DNA of 64,000 bases from Marinihelvus fidelis (GCF_008725655.1 NZ_VYXP01000002.1:248001-312000); one strand, 5' to 3'; positions 30,492-39,933 are shown, counted from the first letter of the stretch. Notes: generated by a model not told the origin, from the sequence alone. Numbers and translations: made by a program.

Positions 30492-31555
30492 ACATGGCCA
30501 CCGAGGATTCGGTGACATTCGACCCGGACCTGCCCGACGTCTACGGCGACGCGCAGCCCAAGCAACTGTTGCGCACCATCATCGAGGAACACGAGCAGCT
30601 CCAGACGCTGGCCAACCGGCACGTGATCTCGTCCGGCCAGTTCAGCCGCGACGTCATGTTGCAACTGTTCCGGCTGGCGGCGAAGTTTGAGTGCAATCCG
30701 GAGCGTTTCAACTCACCGCTGGCGGGCAAGCTGCTGATCAGCGCGTTCTACGAACCGTCGACGCGCACGCGGCTGTCGTTCGAGAGCGCCTGGCACCGCC
30801 TGGGCGGCGACATCATGTCCATCGCCGACCGCTCCACCACCGGCATCGCCAAGGGCGAGTCCTACGCGGACGTGGCCGAGATGTTCAACAACTACGGCGA
30901 CTGCGTGGTGCTGCGCGATTCCGACCCCGAGGCCGTCTACCAGATGGCCCGTAGCCTGCGCATACCGATCATTAATGCCGGCAACGGCATCATGGAGCAC
31001 CCGACCCAGGCCCTGGCCGATGTCTACACCATCCTGAAGTGGCGCCCGGAGCTGCTGACCGACGACGCCAAACCGATTCGCATCGGCGTGGTGGGCGTGC
31101 CCAAGCGCATGCGCACCGTGCGCAGCCTGCTGACTTTGCTGTCACAGTTCTCCGACATCATCGAGGAGCTGGTGGTCATTTCCGACCGGCCGGCCAAAAC
31201 GGCCTTCGCCGACGGCCAGCTCGAGGCCCTGGAAGAAGCGGGCCTGAACGTGCGCCTGTCCAATGAACTGGACGGTGAACTACCGGAGTTGGACGTCGTG
31301 TACATCAACGCCATCGCCTGGGTGAAGAACGCCCGTGAAGTGATGGGCAACGCGTTCAGGCTCGATGACCAGTCGCCCCTGAAAGAGGGCGCCATCATCC
31401 TGCACCCGCTGGCCCGCGGCCCGGAGCTGGACGTGTCGCTCGATACCACGCCGCACAATTGGTACTTCGCGCAGGCCCGCGGCGCCGTGTTCGTGCGCAA
31501 GGCCCTGCTCACCTGCATGACCCAGCGCACCGAGCGGGTCATGGACGTCGTTTGA
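30485..31555 (+). CDS. Aspartate/ornithine carbamoyltransferase family protein with altered amino-acid site
   Basis: A 356-aa homologue of the ATCase catalytic chain with a 45-residue N-terminal extension. Carbamoyl-phosphate residues are kept: STRTR at 92-96, the loop Lys at 123 (TTGIAKGES), R144, HPTQ at 172-175 and R210 (KRMRTVRSL). But the loop that binds aspartate in E. coli PyrB (TRVQ, with R229 and Q231) reads INAIAW at 274-279, and HPLPR reads HPLAR. So it very likely carbamoylates something other than aspartate, or runs in reverse. The ATG overlaps the 40-aa membrane protein by 7 bp. Annotation as pyrB would be risky. Confidence 0.85.
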   Translation: MVNMATEDSVTFDPDLPDVYGDAQPKQLLRTIIEEHEQLQTLANRHVISSGQFSRDVMLQLFRLAAKFECNPERFNSPLAGKLLISAFYEPSTRTRLSFESAWHRLGGDIMSIADRSTTGIAKGESYADVAEMFNNYGDCVVLRDSDPEAVYQMARSLRIPIINAGNGIMEHPTQALADVYTILKWRPELLTDDAKPIRIGVVGVPKRMRTVRSLLTLLSQFSDIIEELVVISDRPAKTAFADGQLEALEEAGLNVRLSNELDGELPELDVVYINAIAWVKNAREVMGNAFRLDDQSPLKEGAIILHPLARGPELDVSLDTTPHNWYFAQARGAVFVRKALLTCMTQRTERVMDVV

Positions 31556-31570
31556 GGAATAACTGAATTT

Positions 31571-33589
31571 ATGTGTGGAATCGCAGGCATTTACCATCGC
31601 GACCGGCAGCGCCCGGTCGATTCCCAATTGCTCGCCAACATGGCGGCGATCCAGTATCACCGTGGCCCGGACAACTTCGGCGTGCAGGTGATGGATGAAC
31701 GCGGCGTGGGCTTTTCCCACGCCCGGCTCAGCATCATTGACCTGGACGAGGAGCGGGCCTGCCAGCCCTTCGTGTCCGACGACCGCAAGCGCCTGCTGGC
31801 GCACAATGGCGAGTTCTATGACTTCAAGCGGCTGCGCGCCGACCTGACCAGCCGCGGTGCCACCTTTCGCACCAAGAGCGACTCGGAACTGGTGCTTCAC
31901 CTGTTCCCTCGCTTCGGCCTGGATCGTACGCTGGAGGAGCTCCGGGGCGAGTTCGCCTTCGCCATGTACGACGACGAGGAGGACGCGCTGTATCTTGTCC
32001 GCGACCGTTTCGGTATCAAGCCCTTGTACTGGACCAACACGGGCGACTCCATTGTCTTCGGCTCCGAACTGAAAGTTCTGTTCGCCGACCCGGGAGTGAA
32101 CCGCCGTTTCAGCGAGGAAGGCCTGCTGCACCAGCTGATCCAGGTCTTGGTGCCCGGCAGCACGGCGTTTGAAGGCGTGCACCAGGTCAAGCCGGGGCAC
32201 TTCCTGAAAATCCGCCGCCGCGACGGCGGCTTCCAGGTCGAGGAGCGGCGCTACTGGGACCTGGAGTTCCCGAACGCCGCCGACCACCAGAACGACCGCG
32301 ACGAGGCCGACAGCGTGGAGGCCGTTCGCGCCGGCCTGGTCGAGGCCGTCAACCTGCGCCTGGAGGCCGACGTGCCGGTAGGCTGTTATCTATCCGGCGG
32401 CATCGACAGCTGCGCCATCCTGGGCCTGTCCGCCGCGGCGCGCCAGGACCCGGTGAAGGCCTTCACCATCGGTTTCGACGACACGGCCTACGACGAGACG
32501 CCGATTGCCCGGCAGATGGCCGACGCCACCGGCGCCGACCAGGAGGTCCTGACGCTCAAGGCTGAGGACCTGTATGGCCATTTCGAGCGCACCCTGTGGC
32601 ACACCGAGCGCACCATCTATAACACCCTGGGCGTGGCCAAGCTGCTGATGAGCCGCCGCGTACGCGACATCGGCTACAAGGTGGTGCTGACCGGCGAGGG
32701 CTCGGACGAACTGTTCGCCGGCTACCCGTCGTTCCGCCGCGACCTGTTCCTGCATGGCCTGCCGGACCTGCCGCCGGACGAACGACGCCAGTGGGAATCG
32801 ATGCTGGGTGAGAGCAATGCCCTGTTCAAGGGTGCGATGCTGTCCGAGGACGAGGTCGACGACCCGGCCCTGACTGCCGCCATCGGCTTTACCCCCAGCT
32901 GCCTGCAGCCCTGGTTGGCCTGCACGCCCACGGCGCGCGGCCTGATGCTGCCGGAGTTGCGCGAGCGCCTGGCCGGCTACCACCCCGGCACGGCGATCGC
33001 CGATGCGCTGGACGCGGGCATGGTCGAAGACCGCCACCCACTGGACCGCGCCCAGTACGTCTGGGCCAAGACCATGCTGGAGGGCCAGATCCTGACCTGG
33101 GGCGGCGACCGCGTCGACATGGCCAACTCCATGGAGGCCCGCCCGGCATTCCTGGACCATCACCTGGCGGAGACCGCCGTCAACATCCCGCCACTGCACC
33201 GCATCCGCGAGCGCCGCGAGAAACACGTCCTGCGCGAGGCGATGAAGGGCCTGCTGCCGAAAGTGCTTTATGAGCGTGAAAAATTCGCTTTCATGGCGCC
33301 GCCGGCGCACACCGACCCGGGCAAGTGGAACTCGATGATGGCGCTGGCTGAACAGCACCTGTCCCATGAGGCCATTGGTCGCGCGGGCATCCTGGATGCG
33401 GCCGCAGTGGACACGATGCTGGCAGAAGCCTCGGCAACGGAAACGTCTCGGGCCCGCAAGGTCCAGCTGGACGCCATCATCAACCACGCGCTGGGTGTTC
33501 AGATCCTGCACCGTGAGTTCATCCAGGGTGACATTCCCGCGAAAGCCGCGGCAATGGCCGAAGAACTGGGCTGGAAGGTCGCGGCCTGA
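31571..33589 (+). CDS. asnB: Asparagine synthase (glutamine-hydrolysing) family protein
   Basis: A 672-aa two-domain enzyme. The N-terminal class II glutaminase begins MCGIAGIYH with catalytic Cys2 and includes YHRGPDNFG, LLAHNGEFYDF and RDRFGIKPLYW. The synthetase domain has the ATP loop GCYLSGGIDSCAILGLSAA, FTIGFDDTAYDE and LTGEGSDELFAGYPSFRRD. It may make asparagine or amidate another acid; the family includes many secondary-metabolite enzymes, and this one is at the longer end. It follows the carbamoyltransferase by 15 bp. A GC-rich hairpin follows its stop. Confidence 0.85.
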   Translation: MCGIAGIYHRDRQRPVDSQLLANMAAIQYHRGPDNFGVQVMDERGVGFSHARLSIIDLDEERACQPFVSDDRKRLLAHNGEFYDFKRLRADLTSRGATFRTKSDSELVLHLFPRFGLDRTLEELRGEFAFAMYDDEEDALYLVRDRFGIKPLYWTNTGDSIVFGSELKVLFADPGVNRRFSEEGLLHQLIQVLVPGSTAFEGVHQVKPGHFLKIRRRDGGFQVEERRYWDLEFPNAADHQNDRDEADSVEAVRAGLVEAVNLRLEADVPVGCYLSGGIDSCAILGLSAAARQDPVKAFTIGFDDTAYDETPIARQMADATGADQEVLTLKAEDLYGHFERTLWHTERTIYNTLGVAKLLMSRRVRDIGYKVVLTGEGSDELFAGYPSFRRDLFLHGLPDLPPDERRQWESMLGESNALFKGAMLSEDEVDDPALTAAIGFTPSCLQPWLACTPTARGLMLPELRERLAGYHPGTAIADALDAGMVEDRHPLDRAQYVWAKTMLEGQILTWGGDRVDMANSMEARPAFLDHHLAETAVNIPPLHRIRERREKHVLREAMKGLLPKVLYEREKFAFMAPPAHTDPGKWNSMMALAEQHLSHEAIGRAGILDAAAVDTMLAEASATETSRARKVQLDAIINHALGVQILHREFIQGDIPAKAAAMAEELGWKVAA

Positions 33590-33601
33590 GTTGCCGCAAG
33601 G

Positions 33602-33626
33602 CGCCGGGCCGTTGACTGGCCCGGCG
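33602..33626. terminator. Hairpin between convergent asnB and era
   Basis: CGCCGGGCC (33602-33610) and GGCCCGGCG (33618-33626) form a perfect 9-bp stem with a 7-nt loop in the 55-bp gap between convergent genes. There is no T-run on either strand, so it would be a bidirectional pause or 3'-end stabiliser rather than a canonical intrinsic terminator. Confidence 0.55.
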
Positions 33627-33644
33627 TGAAAGTCCTGCTTAGGG

Positions 33645-34577
33645 CTATTCGTCGAAGCCCATGCGCTCCATGGCCCGCTCGCTGCGTGACCAGTCCTTGG
33701 CCACCTTGACCCAGGTCTGCAGGAAAACTTTCTCGTCGAGAAATTCTTCCATCGCCTTGCGCGCCTGCTGGCCCACCTGTTTGAGCACCTGCCCGCCCTT
33801 GCCGATGACAATCTGCTTCTGGCTGTCACGCTCGACCCAGATAATCGCGCCGATACGCACCATGCCGCCCTCGCGCTTGAAGTGCTCGATCTCCACGTTC
33901 AGGGCATACGGCAGTTCCTGGTGCAGGCGCAGCGTCAGCGCCTCGCGCAGCAGTTCCGCGGCCAGGAAGCGCTCGCTGCGATCGGTGATCTGGTCCTCGT
34001 CGTAGAACGGCATCGAGAATGGCAGCAGGTCCATCAACCGCTTCTCGACATCGGCCACACCATCGCCCTTCAGCGCAGAGATCAGGAAGACCTCGTCCCA
34101 GTCCCCTTCCGCACTGGCTTCGGTGACGTAGGCCAGCAATTCCTGCTTGTGCTCGACCTCGTCGACCTTGTTGATGACCAGGAACACCGGGATATCGAGC
34201 GCCGACAGCATCTTCGCGATCTTGCGATCCTGGCGCGTCAGCCTGCCGGCTTCGAGCAGGAACAGCACGGCCTCGACATCACGGAAGGTCGCCAGCGCCA
34301 CCCGGTTCATGTACTGGTTCAGCGCCCGACCACCGGACTGGTGGATGCCCGGCGTGTCCAGGTACACCACCTGGCCCTGCGCCGTGGTCTTGATGCCGGC
34401 CACGCGCTGGCGCGTGGTCTGCGGTTTATGCGTAACGATGCTGACCTTCTGCCCAAGAATCTGGTTCAGCAGCGTCGATTTGCCCACGTTCGGGCGGCCA
34501 ATCAGGGCGACGTAGCCAAAACGGTAGTCGCTGTCTTCACCGCCTTCGGGCGGCAACTGGAAATCAATGGGGTCCAT
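33645..34577 (-). CDS. era: GTPase Era
   Basis: Ribosome-assembly GTPase that binds 16S rRNA. The 310-aa protein has G1 GRPNVGKSTLLN, G3 DTPGIHQ, G4 NKVD and a C-terminal KH domain (ESxRKxxIGxxG-type segment present as DSQKQIVIGKGGQVLKQVG). The start codon shares one base with the rnc stop (TGATG), the usual coupling. Unlike in related genomes, recO does not follow. Confidence 0.97.
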   Translation of the reverse strand: MDPIDFQLPPEGGEDSDYRFGYVALIGRPNVGKSTLLNQILGQKVSIVTHKPQTTRQRVAGIKTTAQGQVVYLDTPGIHQSGGRALNQYMNRVALATFRDVEAVLFLLEAGRLTRQDRKIAKMLSALDIPVFLVINKVDEVEHKQELLAYVTEASAEGDWDEVFLISALKGDGVADVEKRLMDLLPFSMPFYDEDQITDRSERFLAAELLREALTLRLHQELPYALNVEIEHFKREGGMVRIGAIIWVERDSQKQIVIGKGGQVLKQVGQQARKAMEEFLDEKVFLQTWVKVAKDWSRSERAMERMGFDE

Positions 34578-35254
34578 CAGGAAGCACCTTCACATTCATC
34601 GAGCACCTGCCGCGCCGCGGTCTGCTCCGCGCCACGACGGCTGCGGCCACTGGCCGAGGCATCGAAGCCCGAATCCGGCAGCCGGCAGCGGACGTGAAAC
34701 AGTTTTGCGTGATCAGCGCCCTCCTCGCCGACCAGGGTGTACTCCGGCAGCGGGCGCCCGCGGGCCTGCAGCCATTCCTGCAGGCGGGTTTTCGGATCTT
34801 TCAGGTCTTCGCCATCCGGCAGCGCGTCGATCACGGGGTCGAAGATCGCCCGGACCACGCGCTCGGCGGCGTCGAAGCCGGCATCCATGTACACCGCGCC
34901 GATGATGGCCTCGAGCACATCGGAAAGAATCGACGCACGACGGTGACCGCCGGTATGCAACTGGTCGCGGCCCAGCCGCATATGCTCACCCAGGCCGATG
35001 TCACGGGCCACCCGCGCCAGTGTTTCCTGCCGAACCACGCGGGAGCGCAGCCGGCTCAGCGAGCCTTCATCATCACCCGGCCGAACCTCGAACAGGCGCC
35101 GCGATACCACTAGCGCCAGCACCGAGTCGCCCAGGAACTCCAAGCGCTCGTAGTTGCGTGCGTCGAGGCTGCGATGCGTCAACGCCTCGAGCAGCCACTC
35201 AGGCCGCTCGAAGCGATGGGGAATTCCGGGAATTTCGTCAGGCCGTGCGGGCAT
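34577..35254 (-). CDS. rnc: Ribonuclease III
   Basis: Double-strand-specific endoribonuclease for rRNA processing. The 225-aa protein (E. coli 226) has the signature NYERLEFLGDSVLALVVS, the second acidic cluster SILSDVLEAIIGAVYMD and a C-terminal dsRNA-binding domain (DPKTRLQEWLQARGRPLPEY, then SRRGAEQTAARQVL). I chose ATG 35254 for family length; a GTG at 35281 is also open. Neither has a strong ribosome site. Confidence 0.96.
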   Translation of the reverse strand: MPARPDEIPGIPHRFERPEWLLEALTHRSLDARNYERLEFLGDSVLALVVSRRLFEVRPGDDEGSLSRLRSRVVRQETLARVARDIGLGEHMRLGRDQLHTGGHRRASILSDVLEAIIGAVYMDAGFDAAERVVRAIFDPVIDALPDGEDLKDPKTRLQEWLQARGRPLPEYTLVGEEGADHAKLFHVRCRLPDSGFDASASGRSRRGAEQTAARQVLDECEGAS

Positions 35255-35290
35255 GGGGTCGTGTTCCGGTGGCCCCGGCACGCGCCGAGG

Positions 35291-35659
35291 TCAGTTCGAT
35301 AATTGCGCCGTTCGGTCGAACGAAGCGACCACGTCCAGGTTACCGATCACCGGTTTTCGGACCTCGTACTGGACACGGATCTGCACACCGTTGTTGCGGA
35401 CAATCTTGACGTTCTCCGCCTTGACGTTGTTGTTGGAATAGCTGACCCACAGGCGGTTCAGGAACTTGTCCTTGAGCTCAAACGGTGTGTACCTGGCGCT
35501 ACCGGGCTCCTTGGAGATGCCGTCCATCGCGCTGACAACGGAGTAATACTCGAGATAGATCGGCGTAATCCGCATGCCCAGGTAGACAAAGAACACCACC
35601 ATCGACAACACGATCAGAAATCCGATCAGGCTCATCCCACCCTGTTTACGCACCCTCAT
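35291..35659 (-). CDS. DUF4845 membrane-anchored protein
   Basis: A 122-aa protein that starts MRVRKQGGMSLIGFLIVLSM, a pilin-like hydrophobic N-terminus, followed by an extracytoplasmic domain (MRITPIYLEYYSVVSAMDGI, NNVKIVRNNGVQIRVQYE variant). This matches the DUF4845 protein conserved between lepB and rnc in Pseudomonas and relatives; function unknown. The ATG at 35659 has GAGGAAGGGG just upstream. The 72-bp gap to lepB holds no clear terminator. Confidence 0.88.
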   Translation of the reverse strand: MRVRKQGGMSLIGFLIVLSMVVFFVYLGMRITPIYLEYYSVVSAMDGISKEPGSARYTPFELKDKFLNRLWVSYSNNNVKAENVKIVRNNGVQIRVQYEVRKPVIGNLDVVASFDRTAQLSN

Positions 35660-35731
35660 GATCCCCTTCCTCAAAGTTCTTGTATAAGTCTATGTTATCC
35701 CGCTTGCTGGTGGATTGCACATATCCGCGGG

Positions 35732-36532
35732 TTAATCGATACCCTCTCCAACGCGGCCCCAGTCTGCGCAACCCTTGTTCAGGTCGAAGTTCAGCCAGAT
35801 ACCTACCGCGCGGCCCACCAGGTTCTCTTCCGGCACGTAACCCCATTCGCGGCTATCGTTACTGCGGTCGCGGTTGTCGCCCATCATGAAGTAATGCCCC
35901 TCGGGCACTTCCCATTGGCCGTTTCTGCCGGAAATGCCGTTGTGAATGAGGATATCGTGGCGGGTGTTACCCAAATCTTCCCGGTAGCGCATGGCATCGC
36001 GCCGCGGCGTGCTGCACTTCACTTCGCTGCTGACATAAGGCGCGCCACCCTGCTCTCCAACTTCTTCACCATTGATGAACAGGCGTTTGTCGCGATAGGC
36101 CACGGTATCGCCCGGCAGGCCGACTACGCGCTTGATGAAATTGACGCCGGGGTCGACAGGGTAACGGAATACCACGACATCGCCGCGCTCCGGCTCGCCA
36201 ATGGGCACGACCTTCTTGTTCAGCACGGGCAGGCGCAGGCCATAGGAAAACTTGTTGACGACGATGAAGTCACCAATCAGCAGCGTCGGGATCATCGACC
36301 CCGAGGGAATCTTGAATGGCTCGAACAGGAACGACCGGAAAACCAGCACCGCGAACAGGATCGGAAACAGCGACCGTGAATATTCCACCGCCACCGGCTC
36401 GTTGACCTCGGCCTGGCCGGCCCGGGCCGCGCGGTCGGCGCGCTTTTGCCGGAACAGCAGCGTGTCGGCCGCCCAGATCAGGCCGCTCAACAGGGTCAGC
36501 ACCACGAGTACCAGGGCAAAATCCAGGTTCAT
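35732..36532 (-). CDS. lepB: Signal peptidase I
   Basis: Cleaves signal peptides of exported proteins at the periplasmic face of the inner membrane. The 266-aa protein has two N-terminal membrane helices (residues 3-22 and about 57-75), the catalytic Ser in FKIPSGSMIPTLLIGD, the general-base Lys in VNFIKRVVGLPGDTV, and box E GHYFMMGDNRDRSNDSREWG. It lies between lepA and DUF4845, the expected place. Confidence 0.96.
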   Translation of the reverse strand: MNLDFALVLVVLTLLSGLIWAADTLLFRQKRADRAARAGQAEVNEPVAVEYSRSLFPILFAVLVFRSFLFEPFKIPSGSMIPTLLIGDFIVVNKFSYGLRLPVLNKKVVPIGEPERGDVVVFRYPVDPGVNFIKRVVGLPGDTVAYRDKRLFINGEEVGEQGGAPYVSSEVKCSTPRRDAMRYREDLGNTRHDILIHNGISGRNGQWEVPEGHYFMMGDNRDRSNDSREWGYVPEENLVGRAVGIWLNFDLNKGCADWGRVGEGID

Positions 36533-36544
36533 TGTTATTCCTCT

Positions 36545-38344
36545 TTAGTTCTTGTCCTGCTGGAGCACCGCCAGGAAGGCTTCCTGAGGAATCTCCACGC
36601 GGCCGACCTGCTTCATGCGCTTCTTGCCGGCTTTCTGCTTTTCCAGCAGCTTGCGCTTGCGCGTGACGTCACCACCGTAGCACTTGGCGGTGACATTCTT
36701 GCGCAACGCCTTGACCGTGGCACGGGCGATCACCTGCGAGCCCAGCGCGGCCTGGATCGCGATATCGAACATCTGCCGCGGAATGAGCTCCTTCATGCGT
36801 TCCGCCAGCTCGCGGCCGCGACGCTGGGCCTGTTCGCGATGCAGGATCAGGCTGAGCGCGTCGACCTTTTCCTGGTTGATCAGGATATCGACACGGACGA
36901 ACGGCCCGGCCTCGAAGCGCTTGAAGTGGTAGTCAAACGAGGCGTAGCCGCGACTGACCGATTTCAGGCGGTCGAAAAAGTCGAGCACGACTTCGGACAT
37001 CGGCAGCTCGTACTGGATATTCACCTGTCCGCCCAGGTACTGCATGCCTTTTTGCATGCCGCGTTTTTCCTCGCACAGGCCGATCACGGCGCCCACGTAG
37101 TCCTGTGGCACCAGGATATTGGCCTCGATGATCGGCTCGCGGATCTCGGCGATCTTGTTCACCGGGGGCAGGCTGGCCGGGTTCTCCAGGCTGATGACCT
37201 CGCCGTCGGTCATTTCGATCTCGTAGATCACCGTGGGCGCGGTGGTGATCAGCTCGACGCCGTACTCGCGTTCCAGCCGTTCCTGGACGATGTCCATGTG
37301 CAGCAGGCCCAGGAAGCCACAGCGGAAACCGAATCCCAGCGCCTCGGACGTTTCCGGCTCAAACTGCAGGGCCGCGTCGTTAAGCTGGAGCTTCTCCAGC
37401 GCTTCGCGCAGGTCGGCAAAATCGTCGGCATCGGTAGGGAACAGACCGGCGAATACGCGCGGCTGCATGGTGCGGAAGCCCGGCAGCGGCGCATCCGCCG
37501 GCTTGCCCGCGTGGGTAATGGTGTCACCCACGGGCGCGCCGTGCACGTCCTTGATGCCGGCCACCAGGAAGCCCACTTCGCCGGCCTCCAGGGTATTGGT
37601 GGGCTTTCGCTTGGGCGTGAACACGCCCACCTGCTCGACCTGGTGCTGGTCACCCAGCGACATCAGGCGGATCTTGTCACGCTTGGACACACGCCCTTCC
37701 ATGACACGAACCAGGGAAATAATGCCCAGGTAGTTGTCGAACCAGGAGTCGATGATCAGCGCCTTCAGGGGCGCCTCGCGATCACCTGACGGTGGCGGCA
37801 CCTTGGCCACCAGTTCCTCGAGCACATCCTGCACGCCGTTGCCCGTCTTGGCGCTGACGGCCAGTGCATCCTGCGCCTCGATGCCGATGATGTCCTCGAT
37901 CTCGGTCTTGACCCGGTCCGGCTCGGCCGACGGCAGGTCGATCTTGTTCAGCACCGGGATGACCTCCAGGCCGAGTTCGACAGCCGTGTAGCAATTGGCG
38001 ACACTCTGCGCCTCCACGCCCTGGGCCGCGTCCACCACCAGCAGTGCGCCCTCACAGGCGGCCAGCGACCGGGACACCTCGTAGGAAAAGTCCACGTGCC
38101 CCGGCGTGTCGATGAAATTCAGCTGGTAGGTCTGGCCGTCCGCCGCGGCGTAGTCCAACGTCACGCTCTGGGCCTTGATGGTAATGCCGCGTTCGCGCTC
38201 GATGTCCATGGAGTCGAGCACCTGGTCCAGCATTTCACGCTCGGTCAGGCCACCGCAGATCTGGATGAAACGGTCGGCCAGCGTGGATTTCCCATGGTCG
38301 ACATGGGCGATGATGGAAAAATTGCGGATGTATTTCTGGTCCAT
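36545..38344 (-). CDS. lepA: Elongation factor 4 (LepA)
   Basis: Ribosome-associated GTPase that affects initiation and back-translocation. The 599-aa protein (E. coli 599) has G1 [15 protein letters not shown]3 [12 protein letters not shown]4 LNKIDLP, and the LepA-specific C-terminal domain with [26 protein letters not shown] split across the usual Lys-rich segment. It begins the lepA-lepB part of the operon after an intrinsic terminator that follows mucD. Confidence 0.98.
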   Translation of the reverse strand: MDQKYIRNFSIIAHVDHGKSTLADRFIQICGGLTEREMLDQVLDSMDIERERGITIKAQSVTLDYAAADGQTYQLNFIDTPGHVDFSYEVSRSLAACEGALLVVDAAQGVEAQSVANCYTAVELGLEVIPVLNKIDLPSAEPDRVKTEIEDIIGIEAQDALAVSAKTGNGVQDVLEELVAKVPPPSGDREAPLKALIIDSWFDNYLGIISLVRVMEGRVSKRDKIRLMSLGDQHQVEQVGVFTPKRKPTNTLEAGEVGFLVAGIKDVHGAPVGDTITHAGKPADAPLPGFRTMQPRVFAGLFPTDADDFADLREALEKLQLNDAALQFEPETSEALGFGFRCGFLGLLHMDIVQERLEREYGVELITTAPTVIYEIEMTDGEVISLENPASLPPVNKIAEIREPIIEANILVPQDYVGAVIGLCEEKRGMQKGMQYLGGQVNIQYELPMSEVVLDFFDRLKSVSRGYASFDYHFKRFEAGPFVRVDILINQEKVDALSLILHREQAQRRGRELAERMKELIPRQMFDIAIQAALGSQVIARATVKALRKNVTAKCYGGDVTRKRKLLEKQKAGKKRMKQVGRVEIPQEAFLAVLQQDKN

Positions 38345-38410
38345 GGTGACGCATCAGGCGGCGAAATTCGGCCGGGAACTAGGGTTGGCTGTGGCGCCGG
38401 GGCGCCGTTA

Positions 38411-38445
38411 CAAAAAGGCCACCCGCCAGGCGGGCGGGTGGCCTT
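38411..38445 (-). terminator. Intrinsic terminator after mucD
   Basis: On the minus strand AAGGCCACCCGCC (38445-38433) pairs perfectly with GGCGGGTGGCCTT (38427-38415) around a 5-nt loop, and a T-run follows (38416-38412). It lies 33 bp past the mucD stop and separates the rpoE-mucD unit from lepA. Confidence 0.92.
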
Positions 38446-38478
38446 ACTGTTCATCCGGTCATTATAACCGATGGCGAC

Positions 38479-39933
38479 TCAATCCATGTCACCCTCGTCC
38501 GGGGTGTAGGCCAGGAACGAGGTATTGCCATTGCGCCAGACACGCAGGGCCACCGCCCGCCCTTCGGGCAGGTCTTCGACGATGTCCTGGAAATCGTCAA
38601 CGCCATCGATCGGGCGAGTGTTGATCATCAGGATCAGGTCACCGGGGCGAATCCCGGCCCGCCATGCCGCGGCGCTTTCGACCTCGGCCACCAGCACACC
38701 CCCTTCAGGGGCTTCGGCCCGCCGGCGGCGGTCTTCACCCAGGTTTTCGACGGCCAGGCCCAGCACGTTGCTGCTCGCCGGCTCCTCTTCCTCGTCACCC
38801 AGCAGCGTTTGCTCGTCTTCCTCAAGCGCGTGCAATACGACATCAAACTCGCGCTCACGGCCGTTGCGACTGACCAGCACGGTGGCCTCGGTGCCGGGCG
38901 GGTTGGCGCCCACCAGCGGCGGCAGGTCGTTCCAGGTTTCGATCGACTGGCCGTTGAAGGCCAGGATGATGTCACCCGGCTCAATGCCGGCCTCTTCCGC
39001 GGCGCTGTCGTCGGTCACGTCGTTGACCAGCGCACCCACGGGGCGATCCAGGTCCAGGGCCTCGGCCAGCTCTCGGGTCACTTCGCCCACCTGCACGCCC
39101 AGCAGGCCACGGCGCACGGTGCCATGTTCGCGCAACTGCGAGGTCGTGCTGACCGCAACATCGGCCGGAATGGAGAACGACAGGCCGATATAGCCGCCAC
39201 TGGAGCTGAGAATCCACGAATTCACACCCACCACCTGGCCGTCCATGTTCAGCAGCGGGCCGCCGGAGTTGCCGCGATTAATGGCCACGTCGGTCTGGAT
39301 GAACGGCACGTAGGCCTGGTTGGCATTGCTGCGCCCGGTGGCGCTGACGATACCGGCAGTCACGCTCTGGTCGAAGTTGAATGGTGAGCCGATGGCAATC
39401 ACCCATTCGCCCTGGCGCAGGGCGCCCGAATCACCCCACTCCAGTGCCGGCAGGTTGGCAGCCTCGATCTTCAGAAGAGCGATATCACTGAGCGGGTCGG
39501 AACCGACCAGTTCGGCCTCGAACTCGCGCCGGTCGGCCAGGCGCACGATAATCTCGTCCGCGCCGTCAACCACGTGATGATTGGTCACCACGTAGCCACT
39601 TTCGTCAACGATGAAACCGGAACCCGCGCCGGACCGGTCCGGCTGGGAGAACCCGCGCCCATCCGGGGTGCCGAAGAAGCGACGGAAAAATTCGGGCACG
39701 TCTTCCTGTCCGTACGGCGACGGTTGTGCGTCCGGGTCGGTGTTTTGCTGGCGCAACTGGTTTTCGGCCTGGTCGCCAAACTGCGTGACCCGAATATTCA
39801 CGACCGCCGGGCCGACATCCTCAACCAGCTCGGTGAAATCGGGCAGGCCGGTGACCCGGGCCTGGGCCGCGGCGGCCATCAGCAAGGCGGCGCCCAGCGC
39901 CAGCATACGCATTACGTTCTTTTCCATTTTCAC
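38479..39933 (-). CDS. mucD: Periplasmic serine protease, MucD/DegP type
   Basis: A 484-aa trypsin-like protease with two PDZ domains. A signal peptide is present (MRMLALGAALLMAAAAQA). The catalytic triad is visible in VVTNHHVVDGAD (His), DPLSDIALLKIE (Asp) and NRGNSGGPLLNMDG (Ser). PDZ1 begins near RRGLLGVQVGEVT and PDZ2 near ESAAAWRAGIRPGDLILMIN. Linkage to rseABC mirrors algU-mucABCD, where MucD limits sigma activation by removing misfolded envelope proteins. The GTG at 39933 has GAGG six nt upstream; ATG 39927 is the alternative. Confidence 0.93.
   Translation of the reverse strand: MKMEKNVMRMLALGAALLMAAAAQARVTGLPDFTELVEDVGPAVVNIRVTQFGDQAENQLRQQNTDPDAQPSPYGQEDVPEFFRRFFGTPDGRGFSQPDRSGAGSGFIVDESGYVVTNHHVVDGADEIIVRLADRREFEAELVGSDPLSDIALLKIEAANLPALEWGDSGALRQGEWVIAIGSPFNFDQSVTAGIVSATGRSNANQAYVPFIQTDVAINRGNSGGPLLNMDGQVVGVNSWILSSSGGYIGLSFSIPADVAVSTTSQLREHGTVRRGLLGVQVGEVTRELAEALDLDRPVGALVNDVTDDSAAEEAGIEPGDIILAFNGQSIETWNDLPPLVGANPPGTEATVLVSRNGREREFDVVLHALEEDEQTLLGDEEEEPASSNVLGLAVENLGEDRRRRAEAPEGGVLVAEVESAAAWRAGIRPGDLILMINTRPIDGVDDFQDIVEDLPEGRAVALRVWRNGNTSFLAYTPDEGDMD

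Noticed and set aside
32390-33829. 479-codon minus frame opposite the AsnB-like gene
   Set aside because: Antisense shadow; it also crosses into era and lacks any motif.
38461-38466. Perfect TATAAT on the minus strand just after mucD
   Set aside because: It lies upstream of the mucD intrinsic terminator and has no -35 at usable spacing; transcripts from it would stop within 50 nt. Probably chance or part of the mucD 3' region.
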